From Lachnospiraceae bacterium (GTDB lineage: Bacteria > Bacillota > Clostridia > Lachnospirales > Lachnospiraceae), in assembly GCA_910575445.1 (NCBI GenBank), contig CAJTFW010000012.1, positions 29,165-93,164 of the forward strand: a stretch of 64,000 nucleotides of DNA, in the 5' to 3' direction. The notes under the pieces were generated by a model, which did not search any database, was not told the origin of the DNA, and worked only from the letters and a program-made list of their open reading frames with translations. Positions 53,701-62,784 of the stretch are shown piece by piece. Each line of letters starts with the position of its first letter. The first letter of the stretch is position 1. A program made the position numbers and the translations under genes.

Positions 53701-56700
53701 TTAAAGCATTTTGTTCGCATTTTCAATATGCTTATGGACCTCTTTTACATTTTTCTCTCCGAACTTTTGATACAAAGATTCCAAAAGTTCAGATGAGACC
53801 CTGATATTTCGGCTTGAAGGAAGTGTCTTCTTCATCTTCTCTTTGCGAAGGTAGATATGAACGCTATCTTTCCCCTCGCTGTTCATCAAGATACGATAAA
53901 GCTCTGACTCTGATTCCTGGTATTCTCTAAGGTCTGCAAACTGGATCCAAAGCTCTTTGTGTATGGTCTCAAAAGGAACAATACGCTCTAGGATTAATTT
54001 ACTTGCCTTGTCCTCCTCGCCGGAGACCCGACCGCTTACAAAGACTTTATCATCCACTTTTAAAAGCCTGTTGTTCTTCTCATAATCCCTTGGAAATACC
54101 AAAACTTCTACACTGCCCACCAAGTCTTCTATTGTGATAAATGCCATCATCTGGTTAGATTTTGTAGTCTTTGTTGTCTTGGCAGCAAGAATCCCTCCAA
54201 TCACCACATGCTCGCCGTCCCGAAGTTTTACTTCTTCTCCTTCTTCCACAGGCAGAAAATCGCTTGTCACATGAGTGATACCGCGCTTCCACTGCGCCTC
54301 ATATTCTTCTAATGGATGACCACTAATATAGAAACCAAGCACTTCTTTTTCAAAAGCCAAAAGGTCTTCTTTTCCATATTCTTTGACATCTGGCATCTGA
54401 ATCTTATAGGCATCCTTCTCTTCTTCTGACACAAAGTCAAACAGGCTCATCTGTCCCTCAAGCTCCGTCTTACGCTTCTGTGCAATCTGGTCCATAATCT
54501 GTGCATAGACCATTATCATCTGCCTTCTGTTTGCCGGAAATGAATCAAAGGCTCCTGCTTTAATCAGGTTCTCTATCGTCCTTTTATTAATATCTTTACC
54601 GGACATACGTTCGATAAAATCACTTAGGTCACAGAACGGCCCGTTCTTTCTCTCCTTTAACACACCTTCAATCACAGGTCTTCCAACACTTTTAATCGCA
54701 CTAAGCCCATATCGGATACCATCCTCAGATACCGAGAAGACCCCTTCGCTTTCATTGATGTCCGGCGCCAAAATCGAGATTCCCATCTGTCGGCAAGTTA
54801 AGATATACTCGGACACCTTAGAGGAATTATCAATCACAGAAGTCATAAGAGCCGCCATAAATTCCACCGGATAATAATACTTGAGCCAAGCCGTCTGATA
54901 GGCTACCACTGCATAGGCTGCTGCATGGGATTTATTAAATGCATATTTGGCAAAATCAATCATCTCATCATAGATTTTATTGGCAATGCGCTCTGAGATT
55001 CCCCTCGCAATACAGCCAGGCACTCCTTCTTCCTCATTGCCATAGACAAAGCTCTGGCGTTCTTTCTGCATCACAGCTGCCTTCTTCTTAGACATTGCAC
55101 GGCGCAAAAGGTCGCTTCTTCCAAGCGTATAACCGGCTAACTTTTGTACAATTTGCATCACTTGTTCCTGATAGACAATACATCCGTATGTTGGCTCTAG
55201 AATAGGCTCTAACTCCGGGCAGTCATAGGTAATTGTCTCCGGGTGGTTTTTGCCGCGAATATACTGCGGGATAAAATCCATAGGCCCTGGACGGTACAAG
55301 GAGATACCAGCGATAACATCCTCTAAGCTCTGCGGCTTTAGCTCCTTGATAAAGCTCTTCATCCCCGAACTTTCTAACTGGAACACGCCGTCTGTTCTTC
55401 CGGTTCCAAGAGAATCTAAGACTTCCTTATCATTGTAGTCAATATGGTCAATATCGATGCTTATTCCTTTTCCCCTCTTAATCAAAGAGACGGCATTTTG
55501 AATTACCGTCAGCGTGCGAAGGCCCAGAAAATCCATCTTAAGAAGCCCCAGCTCCTCTAACGTTGTCATCGTAAACTGCGTTGTTATCGCGCCGTCTTGT
55601 GCTTTTGAGAGAGGAACATATTCATCCACGGCTTTCTGGCTAATCACCACACCGGCAGCATGCATAGAAGTATGTCTAGGAAGTCCCTCAAGCCTTTTGG
55701 ACATATCGACAAGCTCTTTTACCTGCTCATTGCTCTCATAGAGATTCTTAAATTCAGGATTGGCATGAAGCGCCTTTTCAAGCGTAATATTAAGCTCTCT
55801 TGGCACCATCTTGGCAATTGAATCCACAAAGGCATAGGAGAGGTCCATTACCCTGCCCACATCCCGCAGTACATTTCTCGCTGCCAGGGTACCAAAGGTG
55901 ACAATCTGTACAACCCGATCCGTTCCATATTTTTGCACCACATAGTCGATAACTTCCTGCCGGCGCTCAAAGCAGAAATCAATATCAATATCCGGCATGG
56001 AGATTCGCTCAGGATTTAAGAAGCGCTCAAACAACAACTGATACTTGGCAGGGTCAATATTGGTGATGCCAAGTGTATAGGATACAAGACTTCCTGCCGC
56101 CGAGCCACGCCCTGGCCCTACAGCGATTCCATGGTCTCTGGCATATTTGATAAAATCCCATACAATCAGAAAATAGTCTACATAGCCCATCTTCTCAATA
56201 ATCGAAAGCTCATAGGCAAGCTGCTCCTTTAAGGTTCCATCATCTGACGGGTAGCGCTCTGTAAATCCTTCCATACAGAGTTTATTGAGATATTCTAAGG
56301 CAGTGTAGCCTTCTGGCACATCGTATTTAGGAAGTTTTGTTACACCAAACTCAATCTCCACCTGACAGCGGTCTGCAATCTTCTGTGTATTTTCTAATGC
56401 TTCAAGCGCATATGGAAAAAGTGCTGCCATCTCTTCTTGAGATTTTACATAATACTGCCCTCCCTCATAGCGCATCCGGTCCTCATCTGCCAACCGTTTA
56501 CCTGTCTGTAAGCAGAGTAAAATATCATGTGGCTTTACATCCTCCTTGTAGGTGTAGTGGATATCGTTGGTCGCTACAAGTGGAATTGACAGTTCCTTAC
56601 TCATCCGCAGCAATGTCTGGTTGACCCGTTTTTGTTCTGCAATCCCATGGTCTTGAAGCTCTAAGAAAAAATTCCCTTCTCCAAAGATTGCAAGATACTC

Positions 56701-57180
56701 TTTTGCCACTTTACAGGCTTTTTCATATTGCTCTTTGAGAATCTCCTTCTGTACTTCTCCAGCCAAGCAGGCACTTAGGGCAATCAGACCTGTATGATAA
56801 GTTTTTAACAATTCCTTGTCGACACGCGGACGATAATAAAAGCCTTCTGTATATCCTCTAGATACAATCTTAATCAGATTCTGATAACCCTCGTTATTCT
56901 CAGCTAAAAGTACCAGATGATAGTAGCGGTCCTCTCCTTCTGTGCTCTCTCTGTCAAAGCGCGAATGTGGCGCCACATAGACCTCGCATCCAAGAATCGG
57001 CTTGATTCCCGCTGCTTTTGCTTCCTTATAAAAGTCAATCACGCCATACATGGAACCATGGTCTGTAATCGCTGCACTGTTCATGCCAAGCTCTTTGACC
57101 CTTGCGACATATTCTTTAATCTTATTAGAGCCATCTAACAGACTGTACTCTGTATGCACATGCAGATGTACAAAATTCAT
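53701..57180 (-). CDS. dnaE: DNA polymerase III subunit alpha
   Basis: 1,159 residues, full length. PHP domain at the N-terminus (HVHTEYSLLDGSNKI, AITDHGSMYGVI), polymerase palm with PDIDIDFCFERR (catalytic Asps near residue 395), fingers, then a helix-hairpin-helix (FAKYAFNKSHAAAYAVVAYQTAWL) and a C-terminal OB domain (HVVIGGILAAKTTKTTKSNQMMAFITIEDLVGSVEVLVF). No epsilon-binding or PolC-type exonuclease insertion. In Firmicutes DnaE works beside PolC at the fork. Upstream of pfkA by 45 nt. Confidence 0.97.
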   Translation of the reverse strand: MNFVHLHVHTEYSLLDGSNKIKEYVARVKELGMNSAAITDHGSMYGVIDFYKEAKAAGIKPILGCEVYVAPHSRFDRESTEGEDRYYHLVLLAENNEGYQNLIKIVSRGYTEGFYYRPRVDKELLKTYHTGLIALSACLAGEVQKEILKEQYEKACKVAKEYLAIFGEGNFFLELQDHGIAEQKRVNQTLLRMSKELSIPLVATNDIHYTYKEDVKPHDILLCLQTGKRLADEDRMRYEGGQYYVKSQEEMAALFPYALEALENTQKIADRCQVEIEFGVTKLPKYDVPEGYTALEYLNKLCMEGFTERYPSDDGTLKEQLAYELSIIEKMGYVDYFLIVWDFIKYARDHGIAVGPGRGSAAGSLVSYTLGITNIDPAKYQLLFERFLNPERISMPDIDIDFCFERRQEVIDYVVQKYGTDRVVQIVTFGTLAARNVLRDVGRVMDLSYAFVDSIAKMVPRELNITLEKALHANPEFKNLYESNEQVKELVDMSKRLEGLPRHTSMHAAGVVISQKAVDEYVPLSKAQDGAITTQFTMTTLEELGLLKMDFLGLRTLTVIQNAVSLIKRGKGISIDIDHIDYNDKEVLDSLGTGRTDGVFQLESSGMKSFIKELKPQSLEDVIAGISLYRPGPMDFIPQYIRGKNHPETITYDCPELEPILEPTYGCIVYQEQVMQIVQKLAGYTLGRSDLLRRAMSKKKAAVMQKERQSFVYGNEEEGVPGCIARGISERIANKIYDEMIDFAKYAFNKSHAAAYAVVAYQTAWLKYYYPVEFMAALMTSVIDNSSKVSEYILTCRQMGISILAPDINESEGVFSVSEDGIRYGLSAIKSVGRPVIEGVLKERKNGPFCDLSDFIERMSGKDINKRTIENLIKAGAFDSFPANRRQMIMVYAQIMDQIAQKRKTELEGQMSLFDFVSEEEKDAYKIQMPDVKEYGKEDLLAFEKEVLGFYISGHPLEEYEAQWKRGITHVTSDFLPVEEGEEVKLRDGEHVVIGGILAAKTTKTTKSNQMMAFITIEDLVGSVEVLVFPRDYEKNNRLLKVDDKVFVSGRVSGEEDKASKLILERIVPFETIHKELWIQFADLREYQESESELYRILMNSEGKDSVHIYLRKEKMKKTLPSSRNIRVSSELLESLYQKFGEKNVKEVHKHIENANKML

Positions 57181-57235
57181 CTTTGCATCCCCCTGTTCTT
57201 CTAATCATCGTGTGTTTTCTTAGACAATAAAAAAA

Positions 57236-57263
57236 GGAGCAACAGCGCTTCGACTGTTACTCC
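57236..57263 (-). terminator. Terminator behind the 77-aa gene
   Basis: GGAGCAACAG / CTGTTACTCC stem (one G-A mismatch) with an 8-nt loop, followed on the minus strand by TTTTTTTATTG. It lies just past the stop at 57278, ahead of dnaE. Confidence 0.8.
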
Positions 57264-57277
57264 TCCATTATAACCGA

Positions 57278-57511
57278 TTAGCCATTAATCATAAAGGACA
57301 ATAATTTATCAATGTCTTCTTTTTCGTATGCGATAATCTCCAGCTCTGGAATCTCACCGTTAGAGAAAATATTTGCAAGAGATACATACTGACACAACTT
57401 TGACTTTAGATTCAACCGGTCGCCCTCTCCTGTCACCAATTCTACTTTGCCTGCACAGTTGTCTACCACTTCAAAGAATTTGTTTACGTCTTTAATATTC
57501 TGTACTTTCAT
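57278..57511 (-). CDS. Conserved small protein, HPr-like layout (77 aa)
   Basis: 77 residues starting MKVQNIKDVNKFFEVVDNC at ATG 57511, behind AGGAAAGGAGTTTAAGAAC; the upstream in-frame ATG at 57616 lies inside cvfB and is rejected. KVELVTGEGDRLNLKSKLCQYVSLANIF and PELEIIAYEKEDIDKLLSFM give an alpha/beta pattern like HPr proteins, but no His or Ser phosphorylation site is evident. It is a family I recall from Clostridia without known function. Confidence 0.7.
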   Translation of the reverse strand: MKVQNIKDVNKFFEVVDNCAGKVELVTGEGDRLNLKSKLCQYVSLANIFSNGEIPELEIIAYEKEDIDKLLSFMING

Positions 57512-57581
57512 GTTCTTAAACTCCTTTCCTTCTCTTCGATACTCATTATACTCAAGGTCTTTAAAGATTGCAAGCGCTTTT

Positions 57582-58412
57582 TTATATTCTTCGAATGCTT
57601 TTCTCTGTAAGCTCAATGCGCCCTTCTTTCAGAAGATGCCCCACTGCCCGCTTAAATGCATTTTTGCTAAGGGAAAATTCTCTCTGAATCACTTCTGGCG
57701 ACGCTTTGTCAGTAAAAGGCAGCACACCGTCAAATTCCTCAATCACCTGCATCACCGCTTCGGCATCTTCATGTATCTGAAGATAGCCCTTCTCCCGAAG
57801 GCTAATGTCTAGCTTTCCATCTGGTTTTACACTGGTGACTCTGGCTTCTACAATATCTCCCACCTTAGCCTGTCCAAAGAATTCCTTCTTGGGAATCAGA
57901 GCCGAATACTTATCATCCACCGCCACAAATGCTCCAAAATTCTCACTAATCTGATAGACTCTTCCCTTTACCTGGTCTCCCTTCTGATAAGGACTGTTCG
58001 TAGACAGATATTCATATACATTCATCGAAGCGCACAGACGCTCGCTCTTGTCTGTATAGAGTCCCACAAGACATTCTTCCCCGGCATGAACCTTTCTCGT
58101 CTGCTGCCGAAATGGGAGAAATAAATCCTTCTCTAGACCCCAATCTAAAAATGCTCCAATCTTTGTCACTTCCTTGACGGTAAGTAGTGCCATACCGCCC
58201 AATGTAAGCTTTGGCTTTGTGGTTGTGGCAATCAGACGGTCTTTAGAGTCCTTATAGAGAAAGACTTCAAGCTCCTCTCCAACCAAAAGTCCTTCTGGTA
58301 CCTGCTTCTTCGGCAGAAGCACCCGTTCCTCTGGAGATTGAGGGCTGGCCAGATACACGCCGAAATCCACCTGTCTCATCACTGTAAGTACTTGTATCTC
58401 TCCTAGTTGCAT
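57582..58412 (-). CDS. cvfB: CvfB-type S1 RNA-binding protein
   Basis: 276 residues. Three or more S1-like beta barrels (VLTVMRQVDFGVYL, TVKEVTKIGAFLDWGLEKDLFLPF, VKGRVYQISENFGAFVAVDDKYSALIPKKEF) and a C-terminal winged helix (SPEVIQREFSLSKNAFKRAVGHLLKEGRIEL). This matches CvfB/YitL, an RNA-binding regulator tied to virulence in Staphylococcus. Role here not shown. It overlaps the unsupported extension of the 77-residue gene only. Confidence 0.9.
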   Translation of the reverse strand: MQLGEIQVLTVMRQVDFGVYLASPQSPEERVLLPKKQVPEGLLVGEELEVFLYKDSKDRLIATTTKPKLTLGGMALLTVKEVTKIGAFLDWGLEKDLFLPFRQQTRKVHAGEECLVGLYTDKSERLCASMNVYEYLSTNSPYQKGDQVKGRVYQISENFGAFVAVDDKYSALIPKKEFFGQAKVGDIVEARVTSVKPDGKLDISLREKGYLQIHEDAEAVMQVIEEFDGVLPFTDKASPEVIQREFSLSKNAFKRAVGHLLKEGRIELTEKSIRRI

Positions 58413-58423
58413 ATGCTTTTCTC

Positions 58424-59128
58424 CTATACTTTAAATTCTACTATGGCATACGGCCTCTCCTCTTTATCGGCCAACAGTACGGTATATCCGTCCTGAATGG
58501 TGAAAACCTTGGGATAGATAACATCATCAAGGACTGCTGGCTTTTTATATTCTGCCCTCATCTGACCAATCAAAAAATCCTTTGGCAGATACTCTCTGGC
58601 CATCTGTACATACTGCCCGTTGTTTACATGATGATTGACATCCAACTGATAGCTGTGTACAGAAAATGGCTCCTTCTCTTCCATCTGCCCCAGAAGTGTT
58701 ATCTGACTCTTTTCATATTCCATAAGAAGCTTTGGCTCTAGTGTATATGCCTCTAACACATCCTCATCCACACGCGCTGGTCGCATCCTCTCCATATCCA
58801 TATAGACCCACATGGAATCTGCACAGGCTGCCAGCTCTCCCTCTTGGCTTAGAAGCCGAAAATTTCTCCTTCCCGTCATCTTATCAAACGCATAAGGCCA
58901 GGTGCCTACCCGAATATGCTCTGCAAGCTTTGGATAATGCGCCACAACAATCTTCCAGGAACGAAGTACCCACATCCTTCTCTTCCTGGTCAGATATGCC
59001 ATTCCCACTCCCAAATCTTCCGAATGAAAGGTGCTGCAATCCTGAAATGCATTTAAGATACCCATAAGTGTCATCTTCTGGTTCTCGTCGACCTCTGTCA
59101 GACGTACCCGGCTATCGTATTCATACAT
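58424..59128 (-). CDS. Acyl-ACP thioesterase, double hot-dog
   Basis: 234 residues. The first hot-dog (YEYDSRVRLTEVDENQKMTLMGILNAFQDCSTFHSEDL, WKIVVAHYPKLAEHIRVGTW) and a shorter second one (FSVHSYQLDVNHHVNNGQYVQMAREYL, with Asp/Asn/His of the FatA-type catalytic set). It cleaves acyl-ACP to release fatty acids, common in Clostridia. It lies 11 nt upstream of cvfB. Confidence 0.92.
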   Translation of the reverse strand: MYEYDSRVRLTEVDENQKMTLMGILNAFQDCSTFHSEDLGVGMAYLTRKRRMWVLRSWKIVVAHYPKLAEHIRVGTWPYAFDKMTGRRNFRLLSQEGELAACADSMWVYMDMERMRPARVDEDVLEAYTLEPKLLMEYEKSQITLLGQMEEKEPFSVHSYQLDVNHHVNNGQYVQMAREYLPKDFLIGQMRAEYKKPAVLDDVIYPKVFTIQDGYTVLLADKEERPYAIVEFKV

Positions 59129-59212
59129 CGTATTCTTCCCTTCCCTTTAAGCACAAGCCCCACTACTCTTATCCATTATACTTGCAAATCAGAAAAAAAG
59201 CCATACGAACTT

Positions 59213-59335
59213 TTAGATATGAATCAGAAAAAACAAAAATGTTCCGGCTAAAACAATTTCCAGCCATTCACTAATCTTCCAGTCTCTTTTTCTGGCAATA
59301 ACATAAACTACAAGCCCTATCACCCAGATTCCCAT
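59213..59335 (-). CDS. 40-residue single-helix membrane peptide
   Basis: A short frame MGIWVIGLVVYVIARKRDW ... EIVLAGTFLFFLIHI with two hydrophobic stretches and a charged centre. It is supported by an AAAGGCATCATAA ribosome site and a consensus minus-strand promoter (TTGCAA-N17-TATAAT, 59379-59407) that shares its -35 hexamer with the divergent XRE gene. The rest of 59129-59437 shows nothing else. Function unknown. Confidence 0.5.
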   Translation of the reverse strand: MGIWVIGLVVYVIARKRDWKISEWLEIVLAGTFLFFLIHI

Positions 59336-59378
59336 TTATGATGCCTTTCTCTTTTGTCCCGTCACTTCTATTAGTCAC

Positions 59379-59430
59379 ATTATAATTCTATCAGTCAATA
59401 TTTGCAATGACCTTTTTATCTTAATATAAA
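59379..59430. promoter_or_regulatory. Divergent promoters sharing one palindromic -35 hexamer
   Basis: TTGCAA (59402-59407) is its own complement. On the plus strand it is 17 bp from TATAAA (59425-59430) leading to the XRE gene; on the minus strand it is 17 bp from TATAAT (59379-59384) leading to the small membrane peptide. Polymerase could use only one at a time. Confidence 0.65.
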
Positions 59431-59446
59431 AGAAGGGGTGATACGA

Positions 59447-59782
59447 ATGAAAAACATTGATTATACTGCTATGGGCGCACGCATCCGTAACGCCCGGCTA
59501 GCCGCCGGATTGTCCCAATCAGAACTTGCAGAAAGATGCAATCTGTCCATCTCTTTTCTTGGACATATCGAACGCGGCAGTCGAAAGATGTCATTAGAGA
59601 CACTTGTAGCTGTATGTGAAGCGCTAAATTTAAGCGCAGACTATCTCCTTCAGGACGAACTGCCTGCTAGTGATGCTATGATAGGAAATATCATCGCCTC
59701 GGTCAAAAAACAAGGTTCTTATCAATATGACCGCTATCTAACTATCATCAAAGCACTGGCAGAGATTTCTGACAAATTGTAG
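59447..59782 (+). CDS. XRE-family transcriptional regulator
   Basis: 111 residues from ATG 59447 (MKNIDYTAMGARIR), behind GAAGGGGTGATACGA; the GTG at 59438 lies within that ribosome site and is rejected. HTH_3 domain, residues ~8-62 (LSQSELAERCNLSISFLGHIERGSRKMSLETLVAVCEAL). Short C-terminal helical tail. Divergent from the membrane peptide gene; probably controls it and itself through the shared promoter. Confidence 0.85.
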   Translation: MKNIDYTAMGARIRNARLAAGLSQSELAERCNLSISFLGHIERGSRKMSLETLVAVCEALNLSADYLLQDELPASDAMIGNIIASVKKQGSYQYDRYLTIIKALAEISDKL

Positions 59783-59807
59783 TCAAGCAATGTGCAAAAG
59801 GCAAAAA

Positions 59808-59843
59808 AAGAGTCATCCGATTGTTATTATCGAATGACTCTTT
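59808..59843 (+). terminator. Terminator behind the XRE gene
   Basis: AAAGAGTCAT-CGAT / ATCG-ATGACTCTTT stem with a short loop, followed by TTACC. The region 59844-60046 holds only AT-rich spacer up to the convergent mgtC-like gene. Confidence 0.75.
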
Positions 59844-60046
59844 ACCTGTCAATCTGAAGTTTCACCTTTTTATCTCCTTTCATCTAAATTTTTCTTTTAC
59901 CTTCCCATTGGACCTTTCCTCCATTTCTAAGAGTTTTTTGTCTCTTTCTTTTTGATGTCTTTATATTACAATATATCCTTTTATTTGTCAATAGTTTTCT
60001 GAAAATTTTTTTATATTTTTCTTTTTATCTGTTATCTATTCTGCAA

Positions 60047-60724
60047 TTACAGACTGTCAAGTGACAAAATCCCTTTAAAAAGCTCCAGTCTCTCGAGATA
60101 TTCCTTCTGGTCTAGCTTTCGTGGAATCCGAATCGTCAGCATAATCGTCATCGACTGTCTTCCCCCGGAACGGTCCACTTCAAATCTGTCCACCTTGCAC
60201 CCATCTTGTTGCAATTTATGTAAAAGCGCTGAGCCTGATTTACTATCACTTACCTCGACATACAAAATCATATATCCTGAATACTGATATACCTTCTGCT
60301 CCACAAACGGCAGCACATGAAGCCCCAAAAGCAGAACAGCTGTCACTAATATCGCTCCATCCACAAAGCCAATCCCTACCGCTAATCCCACACAAGCGCA
60401 CACCCAAATCCCGGCTGCTGAAGTCAGCCCTTTTACTTGATGTCCTGACACAATAATCGAGCCAGCTCCTAAAAAGCCAACTCCACTCACCACCTGGGAA
60501 GCCATCCGCGCCATATCTGCTGCTCCTGGATACCTTACTTCCATATATTGTCCTGTAATCATCACCATCGCAGCCCCTAAGCACACTGCCGCATCTGTCC
60601 TGGCTCCGCCTCCTCTTCTCTTCACTCCTCTATCGATTCCTATCACTCCCCCAAGTATCATTGCCATCACAACCCGCCATATCACATTCTCTGCCGACCA
60701 AGCTGTTAAATCCCAAAAAAACAT
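60047..60724 (-). CDS. MgtC/SapB family membrane protein
   Basis: 225 residues. About five membrane helices: VIWRVVMAMILGGVIGIDRG, AAVCLGAAMVMITGQY, ASQVVSGVGFLGAGSIIV, LTSAAGIWVCACVGLAVGIGF, AILVTAVLLLGLHVLPFV, then an ACT-like C-terminal domain (YILYVEVSDSKSGSALLHKL). MgtC proteins affect acid and magnesium adaptation, often by inhibiting the F1Fo ATPase. No Mg-transporter gene is next to it. Confidence 0.92.
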   Translation of the reverse strand: MFFWDLTAWSAENVIWRVVMAMILGGVIGIDRGVKRRGGGARTDAAVCLGAAMVMITGQYMEVRYPGAADMARMASQVVSGVGFLGAGSIIVSGHQVKGLTSAAGIWVCACVGLAVGIGFVDGAILVTAVLLLGLHVLPFVEQKVYQYSGYMILYVEVSDSKSGSALLHKLQQDGCKVDRFEVDRSGGRQSMTIMLTIRIPRKLDQKEYLERLELFKGILSLDSL

Positions 60725-60856
60725 CTCCCACCCTCCTTCTTTTTTATTAGTATAACAAATAACCCCCCAAAAAAGAAGACTATTTTCGCCATAATCCCGC
60801 CATTGACTCCATTCTTTTACAATGCTAAAATATCACCAAAAAAGGAGGATTTCCCC

Positions 60857-61918
60857 ATGCTTTCATTTGAAAATGACTACAGCGAAGGTGCCCATGAAAA
60901 TATCCTGCGGCGCCTTCTAGACACCAACTATGAGCAGCTCTCTGGCTATACCACCGACCCTTACTGTCAGGCTGCCAAAGCCAAGCTTCAAAAAGCCTGT
61001 GCTTCCCCTGACGCTGACATCTACTTTTTAGTCGGAGGCACTCAGACAAATGCCACGGTTATTGATGGTATGCTTGCCCCCTATGAAGGCGTTATCGCCG
61101 CTTCCACCGGACATGTCAGTGTCCATGAAGCGGGAGCCATTGAGTACACAGGGCACAAGGTACTTACACTTCCAGAACACAATGGTAAAATCCATGCCGC
61201 TGAACTAGAAGCCTTTCTTCGCACCTTTTGGGAAGACGAGAGCCACGAACATATGGTCTTTCCTGGTATGGTCTATATCTCTCATCCAACAGAGCTTGGC
61301 ACCCTCTACACTGCCACAGAGCTTGCACATATCTCTACTATCTGTCATGCCCACCACATCCCACTCTATCTGGATGGTGCCCGCCTTGGCTATGGTCTGA
61401 TGAGTCCTGACACAGATGTTACATTACCTCTGATTGCACGCTATTGCGATGCTTTCTATATTGGTGGCACAAAAGTCGGAGCATTGTGTGGAGAAGCTGT
61501 TATATTCCCCAGGCACCACACTCCCAAACATTTTCTAACCATTATAAAGCAGCACGGCGCACTCCTGGCCAAAGGACGTCTTCTTGGGCTTCAATTTGAT
61601 ACTTTATTCACAGATAACCTCTACTTTCATCTAAGCCGCCACGCCATTGAGATGGCACAACTTTTAAAGCAAGGCTTCCACAAACGCAACCTAACTTTCT
61701 ATCTGGACTCTCCTACCAATCAACAATTTTTAATCCTAAAAGACGATATGATAGAGCGTCTGAAAAAACATGTAACGTTCACTCTCTGGGAAAGATTAGA
61801 TAGAGAACATACTATCGTTCGGTTTGTCACCAGTTGGGCAACGAAAGAATCAGATATTAGAAAACTTATGGATATCTTAGACCAGGTATTAGAGACAGAA
61901 AAAAGAACTTTCTCCTAA
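60857..61918 (+). CDS. ltaE: Low-specificity L-threonine aldolase
   Basis: 353 residues from ATG 60857 (MLSFENDYSEGAHENIL), behind AAAGGAGGATTTCCCC; the upstream in-frame start at 60803 is unsupported. PLP-type fold: FLVGGTQTNATVIDGML, GHVSVHEAGAIEYTG, LYLDGARLGYGLM (Asp contacts PLP nitrogen) and FYIGGTKVGALCGEAV with the Schiff-base Lys. Splits threonine to glycine and acetaldehyde. Convergent with the tRNA-Gln, whose terminator overlaps its stop. Confidence 0.93.
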   Translation: MLSFENDYSEGAHENILRRLLDTNYEQLSGYTTDPYCQAAKAKLQKACASPDADIYFLVGGTQTNATVIDGMLAPYEGVIAASTGHVSVHEAGAIEYTGHKVLTLPEHNGKIHAAELEAFLRTFWEDESHEHMVFPGMVYISHPTELGTLYTATELAHISTICHAHHIPLYLDGARLGYGLMSPDTDVTLPLIARYCDAFYIGGTKVGALCGEAVIFPRHHTPKHFLTIIKQHGALLAKGRLLGLQFDTLFTDNLYFHLSRHAIEMAQLLKQGFHKRNLTFYLDSPTNQQFLILKDDMIERLKKHVTFTLWERLDREHTIVRFVTSWATKESDIRKLMDILDQVLETEKRTFS

Positions 61919-61926
61919 GAGAAAGT
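61907..61926 (-). terminator. Terminator of tRNA-Gln, overlapping the ltaE stop
   Basis: ACTTTCTC / GAGAAAGT stem with a 4-nt loop, followed on the minus strand by TCTTTTTT. It covers the last codons of the convergent ltaE gene. Confidence 0.75.
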
Positions 61927-61937
61927 CCTCTATCTAG

Positions 61938-62009
61938 CAGGGCTACAAGGATTCGAACCTTGAAATGACGGAGTCAGAGTCCGTTGCCTTACCGTTTGGC
62001 GATAGCCCT
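61938..62009 (-). tRNA. tRNA-Gln(CTG)
   Basis: 72 nt with 7-bp acceptor AGGGCTA / TAGCCCT, anticodon stem ACGGA / TCCGT, loop CTCTGAC giving anticodon CTG (reads CAG), T arm AAGGTTCGAATCCTT. CCA is not encoded. Promoter TTGCAT-N17-TATAAT lies at 62028-62056. Confidence 0.95.
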
Positions 62010-62027
62010 TTGTGTTCAACGAATGTT

Positions 62028-62056
62028 ATTATATGACATTCACCAGAAAAATGCAA
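62028..62056 (-). promoter_or_regulatory. tRNA-Gln promoter
   Basis: TTGCAT (62051-62056) and TATAAT (62028-62033) with a 17-bp spacer, ending 19 bp before the tRNA 5' end. Confidence 0.75.
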
Positions 62057-62215
62057 GCCCTTTTTTTGATTTTTTTCAATTTTTTGATTTTTTTCTTTGG
62101 ATTTTCTTATGAAAGTTTAGAAAACCTTTATCTGGATGATACACTTTTGTCACAATTACCTGTTAAGATAATACTCGTAACAGAAACACATCAGTATTTC
62201 ATTCATAACACTTTA

Positions 62216-62280
62216 GGGGACTTTAAAAAGTCCCCACTCCCTCGAAAAATCAGGCTTTCGCAGATGCGAAAGCCTTTTTT
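62216..62280 (+). terminator. Hairpin and terminator before the convergent PNPOx-like gene
   Basis: GGGGACTTT / AAAGTCCCC at 62216-62235 and AGGCTTTCGC / GCGAAAGCCT followed by TTTTTT at 62252-62280. The second abuts the stop of the PNPOx-like gene and is probably used from both sides. Region 62057-62215 is AT-rich with no gene I can support. Confidence 0.65.
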
Positions 62281-62282
62281 AT

Positions 62283-62768
62283 CTAATGCTTGTCATACTC
62301 TTTTATTTCTACACTCTTTTTCTCAAAATCGATAAAGAGCTGAAACGCATATCCATCGTCGCTGGTATCCCAGATCTCTACGTATTTGGGAGAAATCTCT
62401 ATCAGAATCTCTGTGTCCTCGTGACTGTATTTACTATAGCTCTCCCAGAGGTGCTTTTTATAGCCTTCTGCAAAGCGCTGCCCGGGCTCGTCTATCACCA
62501 GGCCTTTGTTTGCAGCGATACCCTCTACTTGTACACCACTCCAGCAGATAGCCACTTGTGGATTTTGAAAAAGCTGTTTGGTCTTGCGGAAATTTTTATC
62601 TGTCTTAAAATAAATCTTCTCATCATAGAACAGACAGCTGACATTTCTTACCATAACATAGTCGTTGACGCTAGAAGCCAGTGCCATAATCTTGCTGTCT
62701 CCAAGCATCTCAAACATACGTTCTACCGCTTCCTGGTAAGTAATTTCTTTATTTAATGTAAATTTCAT
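62283..62768 (-). CDS. Pyridoxamine 5'-phosphate oxidase-family protein
   Basis: 161 residues from ATG 62768 (MKFTLNKEITYQEAVERM), behind AAGGGGGACAACG. Split-barrel flavin-binding fold: IMALASSVNDYVMVRNVSCLFYDEKIYFKT, NPQVAICWSGVQVEGIA, FEISPKYVEIWDTSD-like end. Such proteins bind FMN/F420-like cofactors; the substrate is unknown. It lies next to the riboflavin transporter, which fits flavin use. Confidence 0.85.
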   Translation of the reverse strand: MKFTLNKEITYQEAVERMFEMLGDSKIMALASSVNDYVMVRNVSCLFYDEKIYFKTDKNFRKTKQLFQNPQVAICWSGVQVEGIAANKGLVIDEPGQRFAEGYKKHLWESYSKYSHEDTEILIEISPKYVEIWDTSDDGYAFQLFIDFEKKSVEIKEYDKH

Positions 62769-62784
62769 CGTTGTCCCCCTTGCA

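Noticed and set aside
57512..57616. Long form of the 77-residue protein
   Set aside because: The extension overlaps cvfB and the inner ATG has the ribosome site.
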